Shown: positions 48,716 to 58,913 of the stretch, one piece after another | How positions within the stretch are numbered: the first letter of the stretch is position 1 | Layout: each line of letters opens with the position of its first letter | Source of the DNA: Iodobacter violaceini | GTDB lineage: Bacteria > Pseudomonadota > Gammaproteobacteria > Burkholderiales > Chitinibacteraceae | Length of the DNA: 64,000 nucleotides | NCBI RefSeq assembly: GCF_011601265.1 | Contig: NZ_JAAOLX010000001.1 | Coordinates: forward strand, 496,001 to 560,000 | Direction of reading: 5' to 3' | Notes under the pieces: generated by a model | Told to the model about the DNA's origin: nothing | The model's database searches: none | Seen by the model: only the letters and a program-made list of their open reading frames with translations | Made by a program: the position numbers and the translations under genes

Positions 48716-49546
48716 TTACTTCGCCCGAATCGCCCGCCACAGCAAGCGTGGCCAGTCTTGCCAGACTAAAACAGGGCGATGACGGAACACATCGGGCTGC
48801 AATTTTAGTTTTTCTAAAATCGCATCCCCCCCAAGGATAGTCAGACGGATCTCCAGCCCGATACGGCCAGGTAAGATCTTTCCCAACGGCGCGCCAGCGT
48901 GCAGCATTTTCTGGCTGCGCCGCACCTGATATGCCATTAAGCGCCGCCAGTTTGCATCCACTTCACCGGCGGCAATTTGTGCTTCACTTACGCCAAAACG
49001 TTCTAAATCAGCTTGTGGAAAATAAACACGGCCATTGGCCCAGTCTTTTTCAGCATCCTGCCAAAAATTAATCAGCTGTAAGGCGCTGCAAATACCGTCT
49101 GATAGCGCCAGATTTCGCGGCGTAGCCAGGCCAAAGATATACAACAAAATACGCCCGACCGGATTGGCTGAGCGGCGGCAGTAATACATCAGCTCGCCAA
49201 AATCGGCAAAGCGATGCTTGGTGACGTCTTGCGTAAACGCATCCAACAGATCGTGATAAAGCTGAGCAGGGATTTGGTACTGATGCGTCGCCACAGCCAG
49301 CGCCTGATAGCGCGCCGTCACAGGTGTTTTCCCTGCAGCAATCAAATCTAATTCGGCACGGCACTGCCCCAGCGCACTGATACGCTCTTCAGGCGTGGCA
49401 TCGCCCTCATCGGCCAAATCATCGGCATGACGGGCAAAGTGATAAACAGCCGCAACGGCCTTACGATATTTGCGGGGCAAAACCAAAGACGCAACAGGAA
49501 AATTCTCATAATGCCCAACGGCTTGTTCTGATGTAATGGCAACCAT
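48716..49546 (-). CDS. hpnC: Squalene synthase-like HpnC
   Basis: 276-residue all-alpha prenyltransferase, trans-isoprenyl diphosphate synthase class. The N-terminal GHYENFPVASLVLP is characteristic of HpnC, which with HpnD and HpnE makes squalene for hopanoids. The first Asp motif is HADDLADE (42-46) and the second INFWQDAEKDWANGRVYFP. No hpnD, hpnE or shc neighbour is in the window, so the rest of the hopanoid pathway must be elsewhere. Confidence 0.9.
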   Translation of the reverse strand: MVAITSEQAVGHYENFPVASLVLPRKYRKAVAAVYHFARHADDLADEGDATPEERISALGQCRAELDLIAAGKTPVTARYQALAVATHQYQIPAQLYHDLLDAFTQDVTKHRFADFGELMYYCRRSANPVGRILLYIFGLATPRNLALSDGICSALQLINFWQDAEKDWANGRVYFPQADLERFGVSEAQIAAGEVDANWRRLMAYQVRRSQKMLHAGAPLGKILPGRIGLEIRLTILGGDAILEKLKLQPDVFRHRPVLVWQDWPRLLWRAIRAK

Positions 49547-49655
49547 AAGCTGAACCTAATCTGACACGAAAAACACACAGGGCGTGCTATATTAAAGCTG
49601 CACTGCCTCGCCGAGGCACTGAGCCCGTCTGTTTATCTTAAATAAAGGGAATCTC

Positions 49656-50006
49656 ATGAAGAAATGGCTAATCGCATTACTCGGTGCATTTGCACTGCAC
49701 GGTATGACGCTTGCTGCGGTAGATATTAACACTGCCAGCCAGGAACAACTGGAAGCGGTGAATGGTTTTGGCCCTGCCAAAGCAAAAGCTATCATTGAAT
49801 ACCGCAGCAAAAATGGCCCCTTTAAGAGCGCTGAAGACCTTAAAAAAGTACCCGGCATTAAAGATGGTGTTTACAACAAAGTAAAAGGCGAGATTTCTGT
49901 TGGCGGTAAAGCAGCAGCTACAGCAGCCCCGGCCAAGGCCGAAAAACCTGCCGCTGCAGCGGCCTCTAAAGCAGCCATGAAAGCCAGTCAGCCAGCTAAA
50001 AAATAA
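49656..50006 (+). CDS. ComEA-like helix-hairpin-helix DNA-binding protein
   Basis: 116 residues: signal peptide MKKWLIALLGAFALHGMTLA, then a ComEA-type domain with two HhH motifs (VDINTASQEQLEAVNGFGPA and FKSAEDLKKVPGIKDGVYNK). A Lys/Ala/Pro-rich tail (85-116) follows. ComEA binds incoming DNA in the periplasm during natural transformation, so a competence role is likely. AAGGGA stands 6 bases before the ATG. A terminator follows. Confidence 0.9.
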   Translation: MKKWLIALLGAFALHGMTLAAVDINTASQEQLEAVNGFGPAKAKAIIEYRSKNGPFKSAEDLKKVPGIKDGVYNKVKGEISVGGKAAATAAPAKAEKPAAAAASKAAMKASQPAKK

Positions 50007-50023
50007 GCTCACAATTCAGTACA

Positions 50024-50049
50024 AAAGGCACCGCTGGTGCCTTTTTTTA
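50024..50049 (+). terminator. Terminator after the ComEA-like gene
   Basis: AAAGGCACC, loop GCT, GGTGCCTTT and further T (T7 in all), 18 bases after the stop. Confidence 0.9.
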
Positions 50050-50120
50050 TACCTGCCCCACCTACTCTTAAAGCTTTATTTGCCCTGCCCGCATTTTTTA
50101 CTTGAACCAGAGCGCCCCCC

Positions 50121-51254
50121 ATGAAATGCTCTGATATCTTTCGCACCAAAGTAATGACGCATATGACTGATAGCCGCACTTGGGTTGCCCGTGCTATTCG
50201 CACGATTGAAGCCGATTTTAACCGCTCTGCAGATACCCATTTAATCCCGCTCAATTTACCGGGTTTTCCTGACATCGATTTCTATTTAAAAGACGAATCC
50301 AGCCATCCAACAGGTAGCTTAAAGCATCGCTTAGCCCGCTCATTATTTTTATATGCCCTTGCAAATGGCTGGATCCATGCCAAAAGCACGGTCATTGAAG
50401 CCTCCAGCGGCTCAACCGCGATTTCAGAAGCATATTTTGCACGGCTGTTAGGCCTGCCCTTTATTGCGGTTATGCCTGCCTCCACCAGCCCCGAAAAAAT
50501 TGCAGCCATTACTTTTTATGGCGGGCGCTGCCATCTGGTTGATGATCCAACCACCTTACACAGTGAATCACTCAGGCTTGCCGCAGAAACCGGCGGCCAC
50601 TTTATGGATCAGTTTACATACGCAGAGCGCGCAACCGATTGGCGGGCCAATAACAATATTGCCGAATCTATTTTTGCTCAGATGGCATTAGAGCCTCACC
50701 CGATTCCGCAATGGATTGTTGCCAGCTGTGGCACGGGCGGCACATCAGCCACCCTTGGCCGCTATGTGCGTTATCGCCAGCACAGCACAAAAATTGCCTG
50801 CGCGGACCCGGATAACTCGGTATTTTTTGATGCATTTTGCAGTAAGGATCGCAGCTTAAGCCTGCATTGTGGATCTTTGATTGAAGGCATTGGCCGCCCT
50901 AAAGTTGAAGCGTCTTTTCTCCCTTCTGTGATAGACAGCATGTTTCAAGTGCCCGATGCACTGTCAATTGCCGCAACGCGCTGGCTGGCAGAAAAACTGG
51001 GCCGCAGAGTCGGCGGCTCCACTGGCTGTAATTTAGCTGGCGTACTGGCTCTGGCTTTAGAAATGAAAGCTGCAGGACAAAGTGGCAGCATTGTGACCCT
51101 GCTTTGCGACAGCGGAGAGCGCTACGCGCATTCTTATTACAACGATGCGTGGCTGGCAGAACGGAAGATTGATATTCAGCCCTGGCTGGAGCAGATCAAA
51201 GCGATTACCGGGCGAGGCGAAACGCTGAATTTACGTCGGGCAGATCAGGCTTAG
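50121..51254 (+). CDS. PLP-dependent cysteine synthase/desulfhydrase family protein
   Basis: 377 residues of PLP fold type II. Lys68 in [13 protein letters not shown] would hold PLP, the phosphate site is [14 protein letters not shown], and the substrate loop is [19 protein letters not shown]. It resembles Cds1-type cysteine desulfhydrases and the long cysteine synthase paralogues more than CysK, because of the [20 protein letters not shown] stretch and the C-terminal [15 protein letters not shown]. The reaction cannot be settled from sequence. ATG codons at 50154 and 50163 are alternative starts; none has a clear ribosome site. Confidence 0.88.
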   Translation: MKCSDIFRTKVMTHMTDSRTWVARAIRTIEADFNRSADTHLIPLNLPGFPDIDFYLKDESSHPTGSLKHRLARSLFLYALANGWIHAKSTVIEASSGSTAISEAYFARLLGLPFIAVMPASTSPEKIAAITFYGGRCHLVDDPTTLHSESLRLAAETGGHFMDQFTYAERATDWRANNNIAESIFAQMALEPHPIPQWIVASCGTGGTSATLGRYVRYRQHSTKIACADPDNSVFFDAFCSKDRSLSLHCGSLIEGIGRPKVEASFLPSVIDSMFQVPDALSIAATRWLAEKLGRRVGGSTGCNLAGVLALALEMKAAGQSGSIVTLLCDSGERYAHSYYNDAWLAERKIDIQPWLEQIKAITGRGETLNLRRADQA

Positions 51255-51284
51255 GGCCAATGTATCTACACAAGTCAGCACACG

Positions 51285-51396
51285 TTCCTCCTTTGTAAAA
51301 GGGGGGCTGATTTGCAGTTGATGTTGGGCTGAAGTTAGCCAAAAACCAAAGGCAAATCCCCCTCCCCCCTCAGCCCCCTTTAATAAAAGGGGAGGC
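51285..51396. repeat. G/C-tract inverted repeat (miniature dispersed repeat type)
   Basis: Two oppositely oriented modules: CCTTTGTAAAAGGGGGGCTGA with TTTGC on the left, and GCAAATCCCCCTC then CAGCCCCCTTTAATAAAAGGGGAGG on the right. The outer parts are near-inverse of each other (GGGGGGCTGATTTGC against GCAAATCCCCC...CAGCCCCC with an insertion), and each has its own small hairpin. Such C-run/A-run palindromes occur as dispersed intergenic repeats in many bacteria. It lies between two convergent genes. Confidence 0.7.
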
Positions 51397-51462
51397 TGCA
51401 GCACAGAAGTGCTGTCATCAATTCGCCAAAACCCGCGAATAAACCGTCTGACCCGACCTGCA

Positions 51463-52311
51463 TCAACCAAACCTCCCCTGGCGCATCCATTTAGTGGCAA
51501 TCCACTTTTCGCCCTTCCTGACCGGATTACCGCCGTGTAAAGTCATTGGGTCCGTCTGGCTTTGGCTATTACAGTATTCAAAATAAACAGCCGAGCCTTT
51601 TTTTGGCGCAACGGCAAGCCCCAGCTCCGGGAAAATCGTCTCACCACCTTCGTCCACATCATTTAAATACATCACAAGAGTGGATACACGCTGGCCGCCA
51701 TTTTTTAAATGCACCTGACTGCCTTTATCGGCAACCGGGAAATAATCAAAGTGCGGCTTATATTCACCACCGATTTTGTAATTTAAAATTTGCATGCCTT
51801 CACCGTTTTCAATCGGCCAGTGCATAACTTCAGCAATGCGGCGATCCAGCCGGGCAATAAACTCATTTTCATTCACCGTAAAAAAAGTACCGTAGCTGCT
51901 GCGATCATCGATCACCTCTTCAGCACCGGTTTGCGGATCAACAATCGTCGAGCGCTTTAATTTACTCTTAGATAAGCGCACCAGCTCATCGCACTCATCC
52001 GGCGACAAAACATCATCCAAAATCGCCACAACAGGCTTATTCACTCTGGCACTCACCCGGACAACACGGTCATGCGTTTGAATAACCCCGCCTTCCATTG
52101 GAAAACGGGGGCGCTCAGGCACATAAGCTGCGGCAGGCACGGCCGCTGTCGTTTGCGCTGATAAATTAGAAAAATGAAAAACAATGGCATTGGCAAAAAT
52201 CGGGTCAAAGCCTTTTCCTGCCATCACCTCAACCAGTGATTGTGGTACGCAGCCCCTGGCCAGGTTTTCAACAATCCAATTTTGCCAGTCTGCTGTAATT
52301 TCAGTATTCAT
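51463..52311 (-). CDS. 2OG-Fe(II) oxygenase, prolyl 4-hydroxylase type
   Basis: 282 residues. The C-terminal double-stranded beta-helix (about 90-280) has the iron ligands His187 and Asp189 in KPHFDYF and His259 in TLHGGNPV, with Lys267 in VRKGEKWIATKW for 2-oxoglutarate. STLVMYLNDVDEGGETIFPE is typical of P4H alpha-subunit-like enzymes. The N-terminal 80 residues are unassigned. The ATG has GAGG upstream. The substrate, possibly a Pro-containing protein, is unknown. Confidence 0.93.
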   Translation of the reverse strand: MNTEITADWQNWIVENLARGCVPQSLVEVMAGKGFDPIFANAIVFHFSNLSAQTTAAVPAAAYVPERPRFPMEGGVIQTHDRVVRVSARVNKPVVAILDDVLSPDECDELVRLSKSKLKRSTIVDPQTGAEEVIDDRSSYGTFFTVNENEFIARLDRRIAEVMHWPIENGEGMQILNYKIGGEYKPHFDYFPVADKGSQVHLKNGGQRVSTLVMYLNDVDEGGETIFPELGLAVAPKKGSAVYFEYCNSQSQTDPMTLHGGNPVRKGEKWIATKWMRQGRFG

Positions 52312-54018
<1,707 letters not shown>

Positions 54019-54029
54019 AATCCAATCTT

Positions 54030-54055
54030 AACGGGCGCCACAAGCGCCCGTTTTT
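54030..54055 (+). terminator. Terminator after purB
   Basis: ACGGGCGC, short loop CACAA, GCGCCCGT followed by T4 and C, 13 bases after the stop. Confidence 0.9.
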
Positions 54056-54119
54056 CTGCCAAGCTTGCATCTGAAACGCCTTTTTGATGCGCGAGGCACG
54101 ATATTGAATGTCGGAGACA

Positions 54120-55568
54120 ATGGTGAAACGTAAAGTATTACTGGGTAGTGCAATCACAGCCGCCATCCTGTCCACAGCCTATATTGGCGGTGCCTATGTA
54201 GCTGGAAAAGCCGCTGAAAAAACACTGCAAAAGCAGCATGAATGGCTAAGCAGCCTGCCCTACTTTATTGTAAAAAATCGTGAATATCAGCCCGGCTGGT
54301 TTAGCTCAAACGAAAAAACCACGCTATTGCTTAATCCTGAGCTTTATCGCTTTTTTATTGAGCGTGCAGGCACTGAGCTGCCTAAATTTGAAGTGACCTA
54401 TACCCAGCATATTAAGCACGGCCCCTTCCCACTGCTAAGCAGCTTTAATCTGCGTCCATATAAAGCAGTGGTTGAATCTGAATTCGTTTTTTCGCCGGAA
54501 ACACAAAAGTTTTTAACCCAATTCTTTGGCACACAAAAACCCATTCATATTGAAAACAGAATTGGCTTTAATGACGATGGCGTTATTTCTGTAAAAGTAC
54601 CGAGCTTTGATTATGAAGAAGCCATTTCTGGCGTAAAAGCCAAATGGAAAGGCTTTGATGCCACTCTTAATTATGGTGGTGATTTCAACAGCGTAAAACT
54701 CATTGCCAATGCCCCTGGTTTATCGGGTGAAGCCAAGGGCAAACTCTCCTTTGCCTTTAATGATTTAACCTTTGGCTTTGATCATGTGCGTGGTAAAACC
54801 GGCGTGATGCTGGGTACAACCAATGCCAATCTGGCAGGTTTTAATATGCAGCTGTCGGAAGGCACCCCGATTAAGCTTAAATTAGAAAACCTGAAGTACG
54901 CTGGCAATATTGCAGAAGAAGGCGAGTTTATTAACGGCGGCGCCAATATCAACCTTGCCCGCTTAATCCTCGACGATCAGCCTTATGGTCCTGCCGAGCT
55001 GCAAGCCTCTGCCAGCCATTTACACGGCCCGACGCTTGCAAAGCTGGCGGATGAATTTACCGCACTGCAGAAAAAACAACTGAAGCGCGATGAGTTCTCA
55101 GCCGAGCTGGTTAAGCTGGTTAAAACCCACGGCATGCCGCTGCTGACGCACGACCCGCTGCTGGCCATTAAAAAGTTTGACGTTAAACTGCCTGACGGCT
55201 CAATCCGCTTTACCACCGAAGTTGGCCTCAAAGGCTTTAAGCCTGAAGACTTGGATAAACCAGTCGAATTTGTAAGTAAGCTTCACGCCAGAGCCGATTT
55301 CTCTGTACCACGCAAAGTGATCGAAACCATGGTGATGTGGCAAGCCCGCAATATGTTCGGCGGCCCGGACAGCGGCGTAGCAGCAGACGATCTGGATTAT
55401 CTGGCAGGCCAATTTGTAGAAGGCCAGATCAATAAGCTGACCGATCAAAACCTGATCCGCAGCGAAAACGGCCTGCTCTCAGCAAAAGCTTCGCTGGAAA
55501 AAGGCGCTTTCACGCTCAATGGCATCAATGTACCGCTGCCCTGGCAACAGCCTGCGGTTGAGCAATAA
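54120..55568 (+). CDS. DUF945 (YdgA-like) envelope protein
   Basis: 482 residues from ATG 54120, chosen because GGAG lies just upstream (54108 ATG and 54123 GTG are alternatives). One N-terminal membrane segment (about 5-25: VLLGSAITAAILSTAYIGGA) is followed by a long soluble domain, probably periplasmic. The family core is seen in FEVTYTQHIKHGPFPLL and LPWQQPAVEQ ends it. YdgA of E. coli is a dimeric inner-membrane protein of unclear role. A terminator follows. Confidence 0.87.
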   Translation: MVKRKVLLGSAITAAILSTAYIGGAYVAGKAAEKTLQKQHEWLSSLPYFIVKNREYQPGWFSSNEKTTLLLNPELYRFFIERAGTELPKFEVTYTQHIKHGPFPLLSSFNLRPYKAVVESEFVFSPETQKFLTQFFGTQKPIHIENRIGFNDDGVISVKVPSFDYEEAISGVKAKWKGFDATLNYGGDFNSVKLIANAPGLSGEAKGKLSFAFNDLTFGFDHVRGKTGVMLGTTNANLAGFNMQLSEGTPIKLKLENLKYAGNIAEEGEFINGGANINLARLILDDQPYGPAELQASASHLHGPTLAKLADEFTALQKKQLKRDEFSAELVKLVKTHGMPLLTHDPLLAIKKFDVKLPDGSIRFTTEVGLKGFKPEDLDKPVEFVSKLHARADFSVPRKVIETMVMWQARNMFGGPDSGVAADDLDYLAGQFVEGQINKLTDQNLIRSENGLLSAKASLEKGAFTLNGINVPLPWQQPAVEQ

Positions 55569-55587
55569 GCCGTAAATTCTTAAGCCA

Positions 55588-55621
55588 TAAAAAATGCCCC
55601 AAAATAATGGGGCATTTTTTT
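55588..55621 (+). terminator. Terminator after the DUF945 gene
   Basis: AAAATGCCCC, 8-base loop, GGGGCATTTT and more T (T7 in all). The A-run on the other side may let it serve the convergent NTF2-like gene as well. Confidence 0.9.
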
Positions 55622-55655
55622 AACTGCAAGAACAGATCATTGAATGTGATCCGGA

Positions 55656-55997
55656 TCAGGAACTAAAAAAGAACACATCCTTAATCAGCCCATCCTCACA
55701 GTGATAAATCACGATCACCGCTTCAGGCTGCGCACTGCGCCCGTATACCCATTCATGATCCACCACCTTATTGCCCATCACGATGCGCTGGCCCACCTCT
55801 GCCCGCTGCGCTGGATTAGCAAAAGAGCTGGCGGCATAACGCGCCCTGAATTGATCCATGCCCCGCAATCCCGGGCTGGCCGCAGGCGGGTGCCAGACTT
55901 GCACATCCGGGCTGTAGCAGGCACAAAAAGCATCCAGGTCTTTAGCGTTGTAGGCTTCCAGCTGATCCTGAGCAAGCTGGGCAGGGCTTCTCATCAT
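55656..55997 (-). CDS. NTF2-like (SnoaL-type) protein
   Basis: 113 residues forming one NTF2-like cone. It has AQDQLEAYNAKDLDAFCACY at the N-terminus, HPPAASPGLRGMDQFRARYA in the middle, and VIVIYHCEDGLIKDVFFFS at the end, as in small-ligand steroid-isomerase-like enzymes. Ligand unknown. Two ATG codons open the frame. It ends the hslO cluster, 5 bases after hslO. Confidence 0.85.
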   Translation of the reverse strand: MMRSPAQLAQDQLEAYNAKDLDAFCACYSPDVQVWHPPAASPGLRGMDQFRARYAASSFANPAQRAEVGQRIVMGNKVVDHEWVYGRSAQPEAVIVIYHCEDGLIKDVFFFSS

Positions 55998-56002
55998 TAT
56001 CC

Positions 56003-56872
56003 TTAATGCAGCTGCGGATTCACTTCAGTGATCCCGTGCCCGATAAAGAGTTGGGTCACATCCACCTGATCAAACTGGTATTTCTCGTTGCAAAACTCGC
56101 AACCCACATCCACATGACCGTGTTCGGCGAGCAGGCCTTCGATTTCTTCTTTACCCAGCATTTTCAGCATGCCACCCACGCGCTCTCTGGAGCAGGTGCA
56201 GGCAAAGCTTGGGAATACCGGGTCAAAGATGCGGACTTTTTCTTCGTTATACAGGCGATAAAGTGTTTCGCGCAGCGGCAGGGTAAGCAGCTCTTCGTCC
56301 TGGATGGTTTGCGATAAGGCGGTAACTCTGTCCCAGCCATCGGCATCGCCCTGGCCTTCCGGCAGCTTTTGAATCAAGAGACCACCGGCCATTTCGCCAT
56401 CGGCAGCCAGCCAGATTTTGGTATCGAGCTGCTCGGAGCGCTGCATATAGTTTTCAATAATCTCTGCCACGCTCTGGCCTTTTTCAAAGCCCACCACGCC
56501 CTGCCATGTTTCACCATCCTGCGGATCAATCATGATAGAAAACTGGCCCTGGCCAATCAGCCCGGCCAGAGTGGCATCACTGGAAAGCAAGCCTTCCCAG
56601 CGTGCTGTAGCGCGCATGGTCATTTCGCTGGTGCATTCAACCACCAGCATTTTAAGCGGGCCATTACCGCGTAATTGCATCACTAAAGTGCCATCAAGCT
56701 TGATGGTTGCAGTGAGTAAGGCGGCAGCAGCAAGCAGCTCGCCAATCCGCTTTTGCAATACAGGCGGATAAGGGTGGCGGGTAAGCACTTCTTTATAAGT
56801 GCCATCAAGCTGAACAATTTCGCCGCGCACTGGCAGGCCATCAAACAAAAAACGCTCTAGTGAATCTTTCAT
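56003..56872 (-). CDS. hslO: Redox-regulated chaperone Hsp33
   Basis: 289-residue holdase activated by oxidative stress together with unfolding. The N-terminal substrate-binding domain is followed by a linker and a C-terminal zinc switch: Cys225 and Cys227 (CTCSRERV) and Cys258 and Cys261 (CEFC). All four zinc ligands are present. The NTF2-like gene follows within 5 bases. Confidence 0.98.
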   Translation of the reverse strand: MKDSLERFLFDGLPVRGEIVQLDGTYKEVLTRHPYPPVLQKRIGELLAAAALLTATIKLDGTLVMQLRGNGPLKMLVVECTSEMTMRATARWEGLLSSDATLAGLIGQGQFSIMIDPQDGETWQGVVGFEKGQSVAEIIENYMQRSEQLDTKIWLAADGEMAGGLLIQKLPEGQGDADGWDRVTALSQTIQDEELLTLPLRETLYRLYNEEKVRIFDPVFPSFACTCSRERVGGMLKMLGKEEIEGLLAEHGHVDVGCEFCNEKYQFDQVDVTQLFIGHGITEVNPQLH

Positions 56873-56939
56873 GTTTTACTCTCTACCTAAAAAGCTGCAA
56901 TTCGCCAGTCAAGAGACTGCCGAACCACAAATATATTTA

Positions 56940-57536
56940 TTATTTGCCCGTTTTTGCAGTGGCAGTTTGTACCCGGTTGACCGAATAGCTGGTCATCGGC
57001 ATCGATGAGCTGACATCAAAAGCACAACCAGCCTCAACGCCAATACGAGCGATATCGGCAGCGCTTAAATCCGGATTATCGTAAACGGCATTCATCGCGC
57101 CAATCGCATAATCGCGGCCACTGCCTATGCCCCAGAAACGCTGGTATTCATAGACTTCACGCAGGCTGTAGACAGCAAAAATGCCATGCGGATTAGCCAG
57201 CAGCACGGTCATTTGGCTGGATTCGTAAGGATCGTCTTCTTCTTCGTCTACTTTTAAAAAGAAATCGTCTTTAAGCTTGGGATGCAGCTTTCTGAAGCTT
57301 TCAAAAATGGCGGGCCTGTCACTGAAATCCAGATTTTTTACTTTTTTAAGCGCGGCCTGCAAAACCAGATCATGTGCAGCACTGCCTGCAATCGAGAAAT
57401 AACCATCGTGCGCGGCAAAAATTTTATTCCAGCATGCATCATCCCCGGCACCCAGCCGGGTATCGCCAAAAGTAGACTGGCTATCCGCCGCAATGGCGAT
57501 CTGATCGCCTTTTTTAACGACTACTACCGTGGTCAT
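56940..57536 (-). CDS. Proteasome-family Ntn hydrolase, betaproteobacterial proteasome homologue (BPH)
   Basis: 198 residues of the HslV/Anbu/proteasome beta-subunit fold. After Met removal the N-terminus is Thr1 (TTVVVVKKGDQIAIAADSQS), with Asp17 in exactly the proteasome position and Lys37 (NKIFAAHDGY) replacing Lys33 after a short insertion. GIGSGRDYAIGAMNAVYD corresponds to the HslV GSGGNYA stretch. It is distinct from HslV (no hslU beside it) and longer. The class restriction suggests the BPH group. A self-assembling ring peptidase is likely; substrate unknown. AAGGA is 7 bases before the ATG. Confidence 0.85.
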   Translation of the reverse strand: MTTVVVVKKGDQIAIAADSQSTFGDTRLGAGDDACWNKIFAAHDGYFSIAGSAAHDLVLQAALKKVKNLDFSDRPAIFESFRKLHPKLKDDFFLKVDEEEDDPYESSQMTVLLANPHGIFAVYSLREVYEYQRFWGIGSGRDYAIGAMNAVYDNPDLSAADIARIGVEAGCAFDVSSSMPMTSYSVNRVQTATAKTGK

Positions 57537-57570
57537 TTATTTTCCTTCATTTCTTTTTTTCAGAGTCGTT

Positions 57571-58050
57571 TCAATCTTGTTCTTCAATCAACTCAATCAG
57601 GCGAATCAGGGCATGGCGTACGGTTTGCATACGCACTGCGGCTCTGTCGCCATCAAATAATTCCTGCTCGGTGATAATCCCTGCCGGCCCTGCAAATGCA
57701 AAGCAAACGGTACCCACCGGCTTATCAGCGCTGCCCCCTGCGGGGCCTGCCACACCACTCACAGCAACACCCCATTCAGCTCCCGCCAAATGACACGCCC
57801 CCTGCACCATGGCTGCAACAACAGGCTCACTCACGGCGCCAAGCCTTGCGATAAAATCCGGCGGAACGGCGAGCATATCCATTTTGGCTTCGTTGGAGTA
57901 AGTAATAAAACCACGCTCAAACCACGCCGAGCTGCCTGCCACATCGGTGATTGCGCCGGCAATCAGGCCGCCAGTGCAGGATTCTGCAGTTGTAACACTC
58001 TGGCCACGCGCCAGCAGCAAGCGTCCGAGTTGTGTTGCTAGTACCAACAT
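57571..58050 (-). CDS. pncC: Nicotinamide-nucleotide amidohydrolase PncC (CinA C-terminal family)
   Basis: 159 residues, a free-standing CinA C-terminal domain that deamidates NMN for NAD recycling. It has SVTTAESCTGGLIAGAITDV, SNEAKMDMLAVP, and GVAVSGVAGPAGGSADKPVGTVCFA. ATG 58050 is preferred to a TTG eight codons upstream because AAAGGTG stands 8 bases before it. The next gene, the BPH-like hydrolase, follows after 34 bases. Confidence 0.95.
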   Translation of the reverse strand: MLVLATQLGRLLLARGQSVTTAESCTGGLIAGAITDVAGSSAWFERGFITYSNEAKMDMLAVPPDFIARLGAVSEPVVAAMVQGACHLAGAEWGVAVSGVAGPAGGSADKPVGTVCFAFAGPAGIITEQELFDGDRAAVRMQTVRHALIRLIELIEEQD

Positions 58051-58098
58051 GGGGGTGACACCTTTATATTTCAAACAAACTCTGAAGACGGGCAGGAT

Positions 58099-58147
58099 GT
58101 GATGCCCGCACGGCTGAAAATAAAACGCCGCTGCGCGGGGGCATCAC
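58099..58147. repeat. Long inverted repeat upstream of pncC
   Basis: TGTGATGCCCGC and GCGGGGGCATCACA pair over 12 bp with a 2-base bulge around a 23-base core that contains a smaller GC hairpin. It lies in the 247-base gap between orn and pncC (otherwise no gene seen). It has no U-tract. It may be a dispersed palindromic element or a leader structure. Confidence 0.55.
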
Positions 58148-58297
58148 AGTCACTGATCATCAAAATGCTTCAGCTGAATACTGAGAAAGCAACACCTGAA
58201 TCCGCAGAAAATACAGAGATTCACAGATAAGATTGTTTGCTCTGCAGTTCAGGAGTTGCGGCCAGGGCGATGGGAAAATCCTGCCCGGCCCGCTTTT

Positions 58298-58870
58298 TTA
58301 AACCCCGGCTGCAACCGCCACCGCTGGCTCACGAATAAAGTTTTCGCGGTAAAACTTCAGCTCATCAATCGATTCCTGGATATCTGCTAATGCCGTATGC
58401 GCGCCACGCTTTTTAAACTGTTTGGCAACTTCTGGCTGCCAGCGTTTGCACAGCTCTTTAAGGGTAGAAACATCCAGATTGCGGTAGTGGAAGAATTCTT
58501 CCAGCTCAGGCAGATATTTCACCAAAAAGCGGCGATCCTGATGAACTGAATTACCGCACAGTGGTGATGCGCCCTTAGGAACATATTCTTCCAAAAAGGC
58601 GATCAATTGCGCTTGTGCTTCGGCCTCTGTAATCACCGATGCTTTTACTTTATCAATCAAGCCTGATTTACCATGGGTATTTTTATTCCAGTCATCCATG
58701 GCATCTAAGACGCTGTCATCCTGATGCACCACCAGCACGGGGCCTTCGGCAATCATATTCAGATTGCTATCGGTAATAATGACGGCAATTTCGATCACGC
58801 GCTCTTTCTCGGGATCAAGCCCAGTCATCTCCATATCAACCCAGATGAGGTGGTTCTTGTCTTGTGGCAT
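58298..58870 (-). CDS. orn: Oligoribonuclease
   Basis: 3'-5' exoribonuclease that finishes RNA decay and degrades pGpG from cyclic-di-GMP turnover. 190 residues of the DEDDh class: Asp-Glu in [10 protein letters not shown], the second Asp region [17 protein letters not shown], and His/Asp in [17 protein letters not shown] stands 6 bases before the ATG. It complements the HD-GYP enzyme at 47439. Divergent from the Ste24-type gene. Confidence 0.98.
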   Translation of the reverse strand: MPQDKNHLIWVDMEMTGLDPEKERVIEIAVIITDSNLNMIAEGPVLVVHQDDSVLDAMDDWNKNTHGKSGLIDKVKASVITEAEAQAQLIAFLEEYVPKGASPLCGNSVHQDRRFLVKYLPELEEFFHYRNLDVSTLKELCKRWQPEVAKQFKKRGAHTALADIQESIDELKFYRENFIREPAVAVAAGV

Positions 58871-58913
58871 ACTTGGCCCTATTCAACACACAAAAATGCT
58901 ATTTTACCCGTAA

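Noticed and set aside
51285-51396. CRISPR-like repeat
   Set aside because: Only two inverse modules are present, without regular direct repeats or spacers.
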